Source: Bog-756 sp963699085
GTDB lineage: Bacteria; Actinomycetota; Acidimicrobiia; Acidimicrobiales; RAAP-2
NCBI GenBank assembly: GCA_963699085.1
Contig: CAVOTH010000004.1
Location: 930,001-994,000 of the forward strand
Length of the DNA: 64,000 nt
Reading direction: 5' to 3'
Shown: positions 57,086 through 64,000 of the stretch, piece by piece
Numbering within the stretch: position 1 is the stretch's first letter
How the letters are laid out: each line of letters opens with the position of its first letter
Notes under the pieces: model-generated
Database searches by the model: none
Told to the model about the DNA's origin: nothing
The model's input: only the letters and a program-made list of their open reading frames with translations
Program-made: the position numbers and the translations under genes

Positions 57086-58441
57086 CTAGCCACCGACCCG
57101 TCCGGATGGCGAGCCGGCCTCGACCTGTTGGTGCAACGACTTGAGGGCGGCGACATAGATCTCGGAAAAAGTGGGGAATGGCTGGATGGTGTCCCGCAGC
57201 ACGTCGAGGGGAACCTTGGCACGGATGGCCAGTGTGGCCTGCTGCAGCCACTCGCCGGCCTCGGGTCCCAACGCGTAGGCGCCCGTGAGCACTTCGCCGT
57301 CGCTCAGGAGGGTCAGGAACCCGGTCGATTGGGCGTAGGCGTGGGTATAGGTGGCGGTCTTGGCCACCTCGGAGAGTCGGGTCGTGGCACGGAAGGGAGC
57401 ATCGGTGGCTCCCACCGATGCCGCCTGGGGATCGGTGTAGATGACGTCGGGGATCGCCTCGTAGTTGGCCTCGCGAGATTCGCCCCGGATGTTGGCGGCG
57501 ACAACTTCGCCCTGGTACTTCCCGACGTGAGTCAGCAGCCGTACGCCGGTGACGTCACCGACAGCCCACAGGCCGTCTCCGACCCGCAGTCGAGCATCGA
57601 CGGGCACACCGTGCTTTTCCGCGTGGACGCCGACGGTTTCGAGGCCGATCCCCTCCACCCGGGGACGCCGTCCGGTGGCAATGAGCAGACGGTCGCCGCG
57701 CATCTCACGGCCGTCCTCGAGTACGAGGACGAACTCGTCACCGTCACGCCGTGCCTCCGTCGCCTGGATACCGAGAATCAGTTCGACCCCGTCACCGCGC
57801 AGTACCTCGCCCAGCGCCTCGCCCAGCGGCGCGGGTTCCCGGGCCAGCACATGCTCCGCCCCTTCGATCAGGACCACCTCGCCTCCGAGCCGTCGCACGG
57901 CCTGGGCCATCTCGGCCCCGACCGGCCCGCCTCCCAGGATCAGCAGGTGACGTGGCACGGACTTCATGCCCGTCATCTCGCGGTTGGTCCACACTCCCTC
58001 CAAGGCGGCCAGGCCCGGTACCGGCGGCATGACCGGATCCGATCCTGTGGCCAGGACGATGTTGTCCGCGGTGTGGACCACACCGTCCACTTCGACCACC
58101 CCCGCTCCGGCCAGCCGGCCGGTGCCCCGCAGCAGGTCGATCTTCTTTTCGGCCAGCCACCGTTCCTGCTCGGCGTCGGAGTAGTTCGAGACCATGAAAT
58201 CGCGATAGGCCAACGCCGCCTCGACATCGACCTCAGCGCTGCACGCCGCTTCGCGTGCCTCCTGGGCCGCCTCTCCTGGACGCAGCAGCGTCTTGGACGG
58301 GATGCAGGCCCAATAGGAGCACTCGCCACCCACCAGTTGACGTTCGACGACGGCGACCCTAAGGCCACCGTCGGCCAGTTCTCCGGCGCAATGTTCGCCC
58401 GGCGAGCCGCCGCCCACCACGATGACGTCGTAGTGGCTCAT
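57086..58441 (-). CDS. FAD-dependent pyridine nucleotide-disulfide oxidoreductase (dihydrolipoamide-dehydrogenase-like)
   Basis: The 451-residue flavoprotein has an FAD GGGSPGEH loop (10-17), the redox disulfide C41-x4-C46 in GGECSYWACIPSK, a second dinucleotide loop LILGGGPVGAEMAQAV, ATGRRPR, and AVGDVTG. In the C-terminal dimer domain the usual HPTxSE reads FPTFSE, so the catalytic His of lipoamide dehydrogenase is replaced by Phe while the Glu is kept. It may therefore act on quinones, metals or another thiol. It overlaps the small gene upstream by an ATGA. Confidence 0.87.
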   Translation of the reverse strand: MSHYDVIVVGGGSPGEHCAGELADGGLRVAVVERQLVGGECSYWACIPSKTLLRPGEAAQEAREAACSAEVDVEAALAYRDFMVSNYSDAEQERWLAEKKIDLLRGTGRLAGAGVVEVDGVVHTADNIVLATGSDPVMPPVPGLAALEGVWTNREMTGMKSVPRHLLILGGGPVGAEMAQAVRRLGGEVVLIEGAEHVLAREPAPLGEALGEVLRGDGVELILGIQATEARRDGDEFVLVLEDGREMRGDRLLIATGRRPRVEGIGLETVGVHAEKHGVPVDARLRVGDGLWAVGDVTGVRLLTHVGKYQGEVVAANIRGESREANYEAIPDVIYTDPQAASVGATDAPFRATTRLSEVAKTATYTHAYAQSTGFLTLLSDGEVLTGAYALGPEAGEWLQQATLAIRAKVPLDVLRDTIQPFPTFSEIYVAALKSLHQQVEAGSPSGRVGG

Positions 58442-58623
58442 CGGCCCGGCCCCGGGACGTCCTGGCCGGTGCCAACGGACTGTTCGTCAACCATGTACTT
58501 CGCATACCACTCCGGCCAGTCCGGGTCGGGATGCCCGATCTCTGCTTCATGGCGACCGTGGGCCTCCTCGGCCCGCCGGAGCGCGGCAGTCAGATCGGCC
58601 GCGGTTTCGTAGGTGGCCGGCAT
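58438..58623 (-). CDS. Small protein with DWPEWYAKYMVDEQ motif
   Basis: This 61-residue protein starts MPATYETAADLTAALRRAEE and carries the DWPEWYAKYMVDEQ motif known from short actinobacterial proteins near glyoxalase and oxidoreductase genes. A GGAGGTAAC site lies before ATG 58623. Its stop overlaps the next ATG (58438-58441). No function is known. Confidence 0.7.
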   Translation of the reverse strand: MPATYETAADLTAALRRAEEAHGRHEAEIGHPDPDWPEWYAKYMVDEQSVGTGQDVPGPGR

Positions 58624-58636
58624 GGGGTTACCTCCG

Positions 58637-59080
58637 TCACCGGCCCGGGAGTCGGGTCGTGACCTCCTGGAGGAACCAGGCGTTGCCATCCGGATCGGCG
58701 AACGAGGCGAAGGAGCCATAGGATTTGCGCTCAGGAGCCGGGCCCGAAGCGCGTGCCTCCACACCGGCATGGTGGAACACCCCACCGGTGTCATGGAAGA
58801 CCGCACTCACGTCGACGCCGCGGTCGACCAGTTCGTCCCGGGCAGCCTCGATGTCGTCGACGACAAGTTGCAGACCTTCCGCCGAACCAGCGGCAGCTCC
58901 GGTGACCCCACTGCCGAAGATGATCGAGCATGCCGAACCCGGTGGTGTCAGCTGTACGACCCGGAAGCCGTCTTCACCCGGGAAATCGGCGTCCAGCCGC
59001 CATCCCAATGACTCATAGAAGCCCTTGGCCCGGTCTACATCGGACACCGGGACGATCACCACTTCGAGCTTCATGTCCAT
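58637..59080 (-). CDS. VOC (glyoxalase/bleomycin-resistance) family protein
   Basis: This 147-residue protein begins MDMKLEVVIVPVSDVDRAKG, then FYESLGWRLDADFPGEDGFR, and ends with FASFADPDGNAWFLQEV, as in VOC proteins of the PF00903 type. GAGGAG lies eight bases before ATG 59080; a second ATG follows two codons later. It leads the minus-strand run with the small protein 13 bases downstream. Metal and substrate are unknown. Confidence 0.87.
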   Translation of the reverse strand: MDMKLEVVIVPVSDVDRAKGFYESLGWRLDADFPGEDGFRVVQLTPPGSACSIIFGSGVTGAAAGSAEGLQLVVDDIEAARDELVDRGVDVSAVFHDTGGVFHHAGVEARASGPAPERKSYGSFASFADPDGNAWFLQEVTTRLPGR

Positions 59081-59200
59081 GATCGCATCTCCTCTCCTTC
59101 GAGGCCGAACGTCACTGACCCGCCCGCAGGAGCCGATCACCCACCAAGATCGCGCCTCTCGTCGTCGAAGTCCAGTGCCCGCTTGCCGGTACGCCGGACA

Positions 59201-61132
59201 TCATGTCGGACGCCGATCCGTGGGAACAGGTACTTCAGGAGATCCGTCGGATGGGGAAGGCGCCCGTGATTCCGCCTCGGAGATGTCCCACGCCGCGTTG
59301 ACCAGGCCGATGTGACTGAAGGCCTGGGGGAAGTTGCCCAGGAGCTCGCCACTCACCGGGTCGACCTCCTCGGAAAGGAGCCCGACGTCGTTGACGAAGG
59401 CCGCTGCCCGTTCGAAGACCTCACGGGCCCGGGTGGGGCGGTCGGCCCGGGCCAGGGCCTGGGCCAGCCAGAAGGTACACAGGAGGAACGTACCCTCTTC
59501 GCCTTCGAGTCCGTCGTGGGACCGGTAGCGGTACACCAGCCCCCGTGCATCGGTCAGGTGCTCCTCGGTGGCGTCGATGGTGGCCAGCACTCTCGGATCG
59601 TCGGCGGGAAGGAACCCGACGAGGGGGAGCATCAGGTTCGAGGCATCGAGGTCGTCCGAACCGAAGGACTGGCTGAAGGCTCCGGCTCGATCGCTCCAGC
59701 CCCGGGTCAGGATGGCATCTCGGATCTGGGTTCGGGTCTGCCCCCATGCCTCCACCCTGTCCGGGACTGCCAGGCGGTCGGCCAGTCCCACCGCTCGGTC
59801 CAGGGCCACCCAGCACATCAGCTTGGAGTACAGGAAGTCGCGGGGCCCGCCCCGGACTTCCCAGATCCCCTGGTCCTGTTCCTGCCAGCGCCGTGCGGCG
59901 GTGTCGGCCAACTGGACGAAGAAGCGACGTGTGGCCGGGGCCAGATCGGGAGGCGCACCCCATTTTCGGGCGTCGGCCATGGGCCCGACCCGTTGGGAAC
60001 TGTCGAACAGGTGGTCCGAGAGACGGTCGACGGCGCTCAGCAACTCCCCGTAGACATCGAGTTGGCGCTGGTTCCAGGCACCATTGCCGACACGGACAGG
60101 GGCGGAGTGTCGCCAGCCCTCCAAGTGGGGAAGTTCCCGCTCGCTCAGGTCCTGCTCGCCGCCGATTCCGAACATGATCTGCAGGTCACCGCCCCGGTCG
60201 AGTGAGCCAGCGGCGGCCGAAGTCACATAGTCGAAGTACTGATTGGCCTCGTCAGGGCAGGCGGCCACCCATAGGGCCTCGATCGTGAACGAGGCGTCCC
60301 GCACCCAGGAGTAGCGGTAGTCCCAGTTCCGGGAGCCCCCCACCACCTCCGGCAGTGACGTCGTGGCTGCCGCACAGATGGCGCCGGTAGGTGCGAACGT
60401 GAGTGACTGGAGTACCCGCCCGCTGTGATGCACCAGATCTCGCCACGGACCCACGTAGGCCTGGTGGAGGTCCGACCACGATTCCCACGCCGAGACGGTG
60501 TCCTCGAGCCGGAGGCCGATCTCGGATTGGGTCCACACCCTGGCCGAGCCCGAGTCGGCCGGTTGACTGTGATGCAGGGCGAAACCCGCACTCTCCCCGT
60601 GGCGAAGTCGGAGCTGGCCCGAGACCGCTGACCCGTCGACAGTCAGTTCGCCCGGAGAGGAGAGGATCAGATCGCCGGTGTCCCCCGTAGCGACCACTCC
60701 CCCGTCGGCGACGGTGAGCACGGGACGGACCAGCCCGTACTGGAGCCGAGGCACATACTCGATGGTCAACTCGACTTCCCCATCGACGCATGTCGCCCGC
60801 CGGAGCAACAGGTGTGGCGCGTTGTTGCCGAGTTCATGCCCCCGGTTACCTTCGCCCATGGCTAGGGCATCGGTGATCGCGACCGTACCCGTCGGTGTGT
60901 GGAATGTTGTCTCGAGCACCATGGTGCGATCCAAATAACGCCGAGTCACCTCTGTGGCGTTGGCGACCCGGAGGGTCCAGTGGCCAGCGTCGTCACCCAC
61001 GAGGCGACCGAACACCGACGGGCTGTCGAATCGGGGGAAGCACAACCAGTCGACGGAACCGTCCAAGCTCACCAGTGCCGCACTGTGTCGATCCGAGAGG
61101 AGCGCATACTCGGCTATCGGGGTCGTGGTCAT
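59201..61132 (-). CDS. Glycoside hydrolase family 15 (second copy)
   Basis: The 643-residue enzyme has the N-terminal block IAEYALLSDRHSAALVSLDG and VDWLCFPRFDSPSVFGRLVG, then GGSRNWDYRYSWVRDASFTI, GNGAWNQRQLDVYGELLS, and the acid-base region SEEVDPVSGELLGNFPQAFS. It is similar in layout to the GH15 at 41082 but divergent in sequence, so it is an old paralogue. GAAGGAGCGG supports ATG 61132. It probably acts inside the cell on trehalose or malto-oligosaccharides. It is divergent from a VOC gene. Confidence 0.9.
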   Translation of the reverse strand: MTTTPIAEYALLSDRHSAALVSLDGSVDWLCFPRFDSPSVFGRLVGDDAGHWTLRVANATEVTRRYLDRTMVLETTFHTPTGTVAITDALAMGEGNRGHELGNNAPHLLLRRATCVDGEVELTIEYVPRLQYGLVRPVLTVADGGVVATGDTGDLILSSPGELTVDGSAVSGQLRLRHGESAGFALHHSQPADSGSARVWTQSEIGLRLEDTVSAWESWSDLHQAYVGPWRDLVHHSGRVLQSLTFAPTGAICAAATTSLPEVVGGSRNWDYRYSWVRDASFTIEALWVAACPDEANQYFDYVTSAAAGSLDRGGDLQIMFGIGGEQDLSERELPHLEGWRHSAPVRVGNGAWNQRQLDVYGELLSAVDRLSDHLFDSSQRVGPMADARKWGAPPDLAPATRRFFVQLADTAARRWQEQDQGIWEVRGGPRDFLYSKLMCWVALDRAVGLADRLAVPDRVEAWGQTRTQIRDAILTRGWSDRAGAFSQSFGSDDLDASNLMLPLVGFLPADDPRVLATIDATEEHLTDARGLVYRYRSHDGLEGEEGTFLLCTFWLAQALARADRPTRAREVFERAAAFVNDVGLLSEEVDPVSGELLGNFPQAFSHIGLVNAAWDISEAESRAPSPSDGSPEVPVPTDRRPT

Positions 61133-61373
61133 TTCCGCTCCTTCGCCCCCACACCTGTGGGAACGGTAGCCGTCGGTGACGGTGAGGTGCCGGGTTGCCC
61201 CTACTGCAGAAGCCATGCGCTAAGTGGCCGAGCTCGTGTTCAGCGGATGGTCGATGCCGGTGGCCGGCCGGCGTCCGTCACTCGGTGGCTTGAAACGATC
61301 ACAAGCGGGGGTGCACAGTGGGAGCGTGGAGTCCGGAAGGTGCCTCCGCCCGATCGAGGATCTGGAGCAGACC

Positions 61374-61805
61374 ATGGACTTTCAGGGCGTCGTGATCAAT
61401 GTGGCCGAACTCGATCGGTCGATCGACTTCTACTGCGAAGTGTTGGGCTGCACGGTGCTGACCAAGCAGGAGCAATTGGCCGTGGTGGATGTCCCGGGCA
61501 GCGAGCGGACCCAGGTCCTGGTGCTGCGTGCGCTCGGGACCAGTCCCATGGGCGGAGCCCGTCACGTCGGCCTACGATCCTTCGTGTTGGAAGTCGACTC
61601 GGCCGACCAACTGGAACGGATCGCCACCGGATTGGAGGCCCGGAACGCGCTGATCCGCCGACACGAGCACAGCAAGTGGACCGCGGTGGTCGGTAGCGAC
61701 CCGGACGAGGTGGCCGTGACCGTCACCTGGCACCCCGGCGGGGCGACGACCATCGAGGAAAGCTGGAAGTCCCTGGACGACTTTCTCTACGGAATCGGCG
61801 AGTAG
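61374..61805 (+). CDS. VOC family protein
   Basis: This 143-residue protein starts MDFQGVVINVAELDRSIDFY and has CEVLGCTVLTKQEQLAVVDV, HVGLRSFVLEVDSADQLERI, and a final DPDEVAVTVTWHPG strand. The terminal strand has V in place of the usual Glu ligand (EVAV), so metal binding may differ. GGAG precedes ATG 61374; longer upstream frames have no support. It is followed by the redoxin-like gene about 80 bases later. Confidence 0.8.
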   Translation: MDFQGVVINVAELDRSIDFYCEVLGCTVLTKQEQLAVVDVPGSERTQVLVLRALGTSPMGGARHVGLRSFVLEVDSADQLERIATGLEARNALIRRHEHSKWTAVVGSDPDEVAVTVTWHPGGATTIEESWKSLDDFLYGIGE

Positions 61806-61885
61806 CCGTACCCGGAACCGGTCGATGAGGACGCGGGAATTGGCGGGTCCCTGGGATGGGCCCGAGGATCGAGGAGGAGATCACG

Positions 61886-62506
61886 GTGCGGAGCGATATC
61901 GTCGTCGGAGCCAAATTCCCTGACTACCAACTGGAAGACCAATCCGGCGTCCGACGCAGCCTTTCCGAACTCCAGGGCGGCAATCCGATGGTCCTGCATC
62001 TGTCACGCGGGTCTTATGACCCCAAGGAGCACCGCTTTCTCCGGAACCTGGCGGACAGCTACCCGGAATTCAGGGTCGCCTACACACGCCTGGTGGTCAT
62101 CTCCACCGACAACCCCCTCAACCTGAACGAATTCCGCGACTCCGTCGGCGCCCTGTGGCCATTCCTGGGCGATCCGGAGCGAACGGTACAGCAAGACCTC
62201 GACATCGAGGAGTTCACAGATCCCCACAATCCCATGATTCCCCACACGTTCGTGTTGGAACCCGGACTCCTTATCTTTCGGATCTACAACGGCTACTGGT
62301 ACTGGGGCCGACCGACGATGGATGAGCTGCACGTGGATCTCCGCGCCGTCCTGCAGAAGGTACGTCCGGATTTCGACCTTGGTGCGCCAGGCCTGCGGGA
62401 GGCCTGGGATCGAGGAGACCGGGACCTGTTCCTCGTCGACACGCTCGACGCTCCCATCCGATTCACCGAGGGTGGGTCCATCGGAGTCAAGCGCGGTGGG
62501 CTGTAG
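61886..62506 (+). CDS. Redoxin (AhpC/TSA-like) fold protein lacking all cysteines
   Basis: This protein of about 206 residues has the peroxiredoxin-like layout VVGAKFPDYQLEDQSGVRRS, LHLSRGSYDPKEHRFLRNLA, AYTRLVVISTDNPLNLNEFR, ALWPFLGDPERTVQQDLDI, and PHTFVLEPGLLIFRIYNGYW. Relatives have GGYCPKEH; here the peroxidatic Cys position is Asp (YDPKEH), and no other Cys occurs. It therefore cannot be a normal Cys-based peroxidase and may be structural or regulatory. Start GTG 61886 follows GAGGAG; ATG 61856 is the alternative. Confidence 0.78.
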   Translation: MRSDIVVGAKFPDYQLEDQSGVRRSLSELQGGNPMVLHLSRGSYDPKEHRFLRNLADSYPEFRVAYTRLVVISTDNPLNLNEFRDSVGALWPFLGDPERTVQQDLDIEEFTDPHNPMIPHTFVLEPGLLIFRIYNGYWYWGRPTMDELHVDLRAVLQKVRPDFDLGAPGLREAWDRGDRDLFLVDTLDAPIRFTEGGSIGVKRGGL

Positions 62507-62590
62507 GCCAGTGACCCGAGCCGGGCCCGTCACCACATCTCGCCGGACCGGCGCGGTGGTCTCCGACCGATTCGTGCAGGGGGTCGAAGA

Positions 62591-63214
62591 TTGACCGCCC
62601 GGCCCTCTGCCCTCGAGCGGGCGTTCTACGAGCGGCCCGCGGAGTTGGTGGCTGGCGAACTGATCGGCAAGATCTTCTCGCATGGACCGCTGCGCGGCCG
62701 AATTGTCGAGGTGGAGGCATACGACGAATGCGAGCCGGCAAGCCATGGGTTCTCGGGACTCCGGAAGGGCAATGCGACGCTGTTCGGACCGCCGGGGCGC
62801 CTGGAGGTCTACCTGATCTACGGAGTCAACTACCTGGCGAATGTCGTGTGTCAACCGGTTGGCGTGGGTTCCGGCATCCTCATCCGGGCGGTGGAACCGC
62901 TCACCGGGGTGGAACGGATGCGGGCCAACCGCGGCTATCCCCGCGACCCCGACCGGCGACTGTGCAGCGGGCCGGGGCGGCTCTGCAAGGCATTCGGCCT
63001 GAGCCGGGCGGACAACGGTACCGACCTGGTCGTCGGCAACGTCCGCGTACTGGATGACCATGTTTCGCTCCCCTACTCCAGGAGCGCCCGAATCGGTGTC
63101 ACGGCGGGGCAGGATCTGGACTGGCGGTTCTTCGTCGCCGACAGCCCGAGCATTTCCGTGTCGCGCGTTCCCAAGCCGCCCATGAAGGTGGCCGGGCCAC
63201 GGACAGCGCCCTAG
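62591..63214 (+). CDS. 3-methyladenine DNA glycosylase, AAG/Mpg type
   Basis: This 207-residue base-excision repair enzyme has FYERPAELVAGELIGK, the catalytic Glu in RIVEVEAYDE, ASHGFSGLRKGNATLFGPPG, YLIYGVNYLANVVC, and the GPGRLCKAFGL pocket strand. The order fits the AAG fold. It starts at TTG 62591; no ATG fits. AlkB at 32798 is a second alkylation-repair gene in the window, but the two are far apart. A VOC gene follows in the same direction. Confidence 0.9.
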   Translation: MTARPSALERAFYERPAELVAGELIGKIFSHGPLRGRIVEVEAYDECEPASHGFSGLRKGNATLFGPPGRLEVYLIYGVNYLANVVCQPVGVGSGILIRAVEPLTGVERMRANRGYPRDPDRRLCSGPGRLCKAFGLSRADNGTDLVVGNVRVLDDHVSLPYSRSARIGVTAGQDLDWRFFVADSPSISVSRVPKPPMKVAGPRTAP

Positions 63215-63286
63215 TTCACTTCATCGCACACGAAAAGAGAGATTTCGTCACAGACAGAAACACTCCCCCACCAATGGAGGTGCCCG

Positions 63287-63718
63287 ATGGCCGAATTCAC
63301 ACCGCCCGCAGAGGGAATTCTGCTGGCCCACTTCATCGTTTCCAACGACGTCGAACGTTCTCGACGGTTCTACACGGAGGTGTTGGGCGGCAAAGTGGTC
63401 TTTTCCGGAGACGTGACCTACGTGGCCCTGGCCAACAGCTTCATCATCATCAATGTCGGTGGAGGCCCGACTGACGACAAGCCCTCGGTCACCCTGGAGA
63501 CGCCGCCCGATCCCGACCGGGTCAGCAGTTTCCTCAATATCCGGGTCCGGGACATCGAAGCCGTGTATGCCGAATGGAGTGCCCGTGGTGCGAACTTCCT
63601 TACGCCGCCGAAGCAACACGCATACGAGATCCGTTGTTACATCCGCGATCCCGACGGTCACCTCATCGAGGTGGGCCAGACCACGGACCCACAAGGCGAT
63701 TGGTCGGCCTGGTCCTGA
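63287..63718 (+). CDS. VOC family protein (paralogue of the one at 54115)
   Basis: This 143-residue glyoxalase-fold protein has HFIVSNDVERSRRFYTEVLG, ARGANFLTPPKQHAYEIRC and IRDPDGHLIEVGQTTDPQGD. It is highly similar to the protein at 54115-54588, including long identical runs in the middle and C-terminal half, but lacks that protein's extra tail. GGAGG lies before the ATG. A recent duplication or exchange between the two loci, about 9 kb apart, is likely. Function is unknown. Confidence 0.86.
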   Translation: MAEFTPPAEGILLAHFIVSNDVERSRRFYTEVLGGKVVFSGDVTYVALANSFIIINVGGGPTDDKPSVTLETPPDPDRVSSFLNIRVRDIEAVYAEWSARGANFLTPPKQHAYEIRCYIRDPDGHLIEVGQTTDPQGDWSAWS

Positions 63719-63788
63719 GGGCACCGGATCTCCGGAGCTTTCCCTCGACTCCGTTGTTGGATAATTTGCGGCCGAGGAGGGTTCGCAC

Positions 63789-64000
63789 ATGACTACCGCA
63801 GTGATCGGGAGTGGTGGGATCGGTTCGGCCGTCGCCCGCCTGCTCGCATCCGGCGGCGAGAGCCTGCGGCTCTCGAGTGCCGACAACCAGGCGGCAAAGA
63901 AGCTGGCGGAACAGATCGGTCCGACCGCCGTCGCCGTCGCCGACAACCGCGAGGCGGTGCGAGGTACCGAGGCCGTGGTCCTCGGGCTCCGGTTCACTGT
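63789..64000 (+). CDS. NAD(P)-binding (F420-reductase-like) protein, 5' part only
   Basis: The frame starts MTTAVIGSGGIGSAVARLLA with a Rossmann loop, then GESLRLSSADNQAAKKLAEQ, and AVRGTEAVVLGLRFT before the window ends. This resembles NADPH-dependent F420 reductase and related 3-hydroxyisobutyrate/6PGDH-like N-terminal domains. GGAGGG precedes ATG 63789. It may be a second NpdG-type protein besides the one at 5563, but the C-terminal half is not visible. Confidence 0.68.
   Translation, partial: MTTAVIGSGGIGSAVARLLASGGESLRLSSADNQAAKKLAEQIGPTAVAVADNREAVRGTEAVVLGLRFT

Noticed and set aside
1..64000. tRNA, rRNA, prophage, insertion sequence or replication origin
   Set aside because: I looked for TPsiC-like GGTTCGAATC motifs, transposase or integrase motifs and DnaA-box clusters and recognised none; a tRNA and IS search would be needed to be sure.

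Overview
The window comes from a high-GC actinobacterium, most likely an Acidimicrobiia-like member of the Actinomycetota, and probably from a metagenome assembly. The lineage is inferred from the gene content. There is a thrS / HIT / PI-phosphate synthase / PIM acyltransferase block as in mycobacteria, the mycothiol enzyme MshC and a mycothiol-dependent isomerase-fold protein, an F420-type NADPH oxidoreductase, an InhA-like FabI, a DUF1918 protein, and many SDR, SnoaL and VOC proteins. No rRNA, tRNA, CRISPR, phage or insertion sequence was recognised.

Layout. 1-6222 (minus): npdG, mshC, thrS, HIT hydrolase, a VOC protein, pgsA-like and the start of a PIM acyltransferase. 6341-13553: fabI, two SnoaL/NTF2 proteins, an SDR and an acyl-CoA-dehydrogenase-fold flavoprotein, aldehyde dehydrogenase with a divergent TetR, and a nitronate-monooxygenase-like enzyme; this is a lipid/aromatic catabolic neighbourhood. 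13614-19755: a peptide/nickel-type ABC transporter whose fused ATPases face a binding-protein/permease operon. 20055-24495: a CBS protein, a lipoprotein, a small putative autoregulator with an operator over its start codon, DUF1918, and a GAF-GGDEF-EAL protein. 24896-32018: a ~2370-residue secreted protein of IPT/TIG and ~17 He_PIG Ig-like repeats, divergent from the c-di-GMP protein. 32093-37487: a membrane protein, AlkB, a mycothiol-dependent-enzyme homologue, DUF2252 and an MFS pump. 37650-39676: a five-gene cluster of small proteins (DUF1269, zinc ribbon, PLDc_N/SHOCT, DUF6325, SHOCT). 40143-47576: a DMT transporter, a GH15 glucosidase/trehalase, SDR, SCP2, a glycogen-debranching-like enzyme and a DHFR-like protein. 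47638-53981: a secreted S53 peptidase, a small membrane protein, an SDR, and a secreted beta-helix protein with an almost perfect 1008-bp internal duplication. 54115-64000: VOC proteins, an SDR/SnoaL/reductase/flavoprotein run, a second GH15, a cysteine-free redoxin-like protein, AAG glycosylase and the start of an NADP-binding protein.

The most striking sequence-level signal concerns the broken genes. Essential genes (thrS, mshC, fabI, HIT) are frameshifted, and in about 18 places the frame is restored by removing one base from a wobble position where two synonymous alternatives stand side by side (for example CT[C][G], GT[C][G], GA[C][T]). This looks like two strain alleles merged into one consensus. 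I therefore treat these genes as intact in nature, and I treat the apparent SDR/flavoprotein fusion at 8905 as the same artefact.
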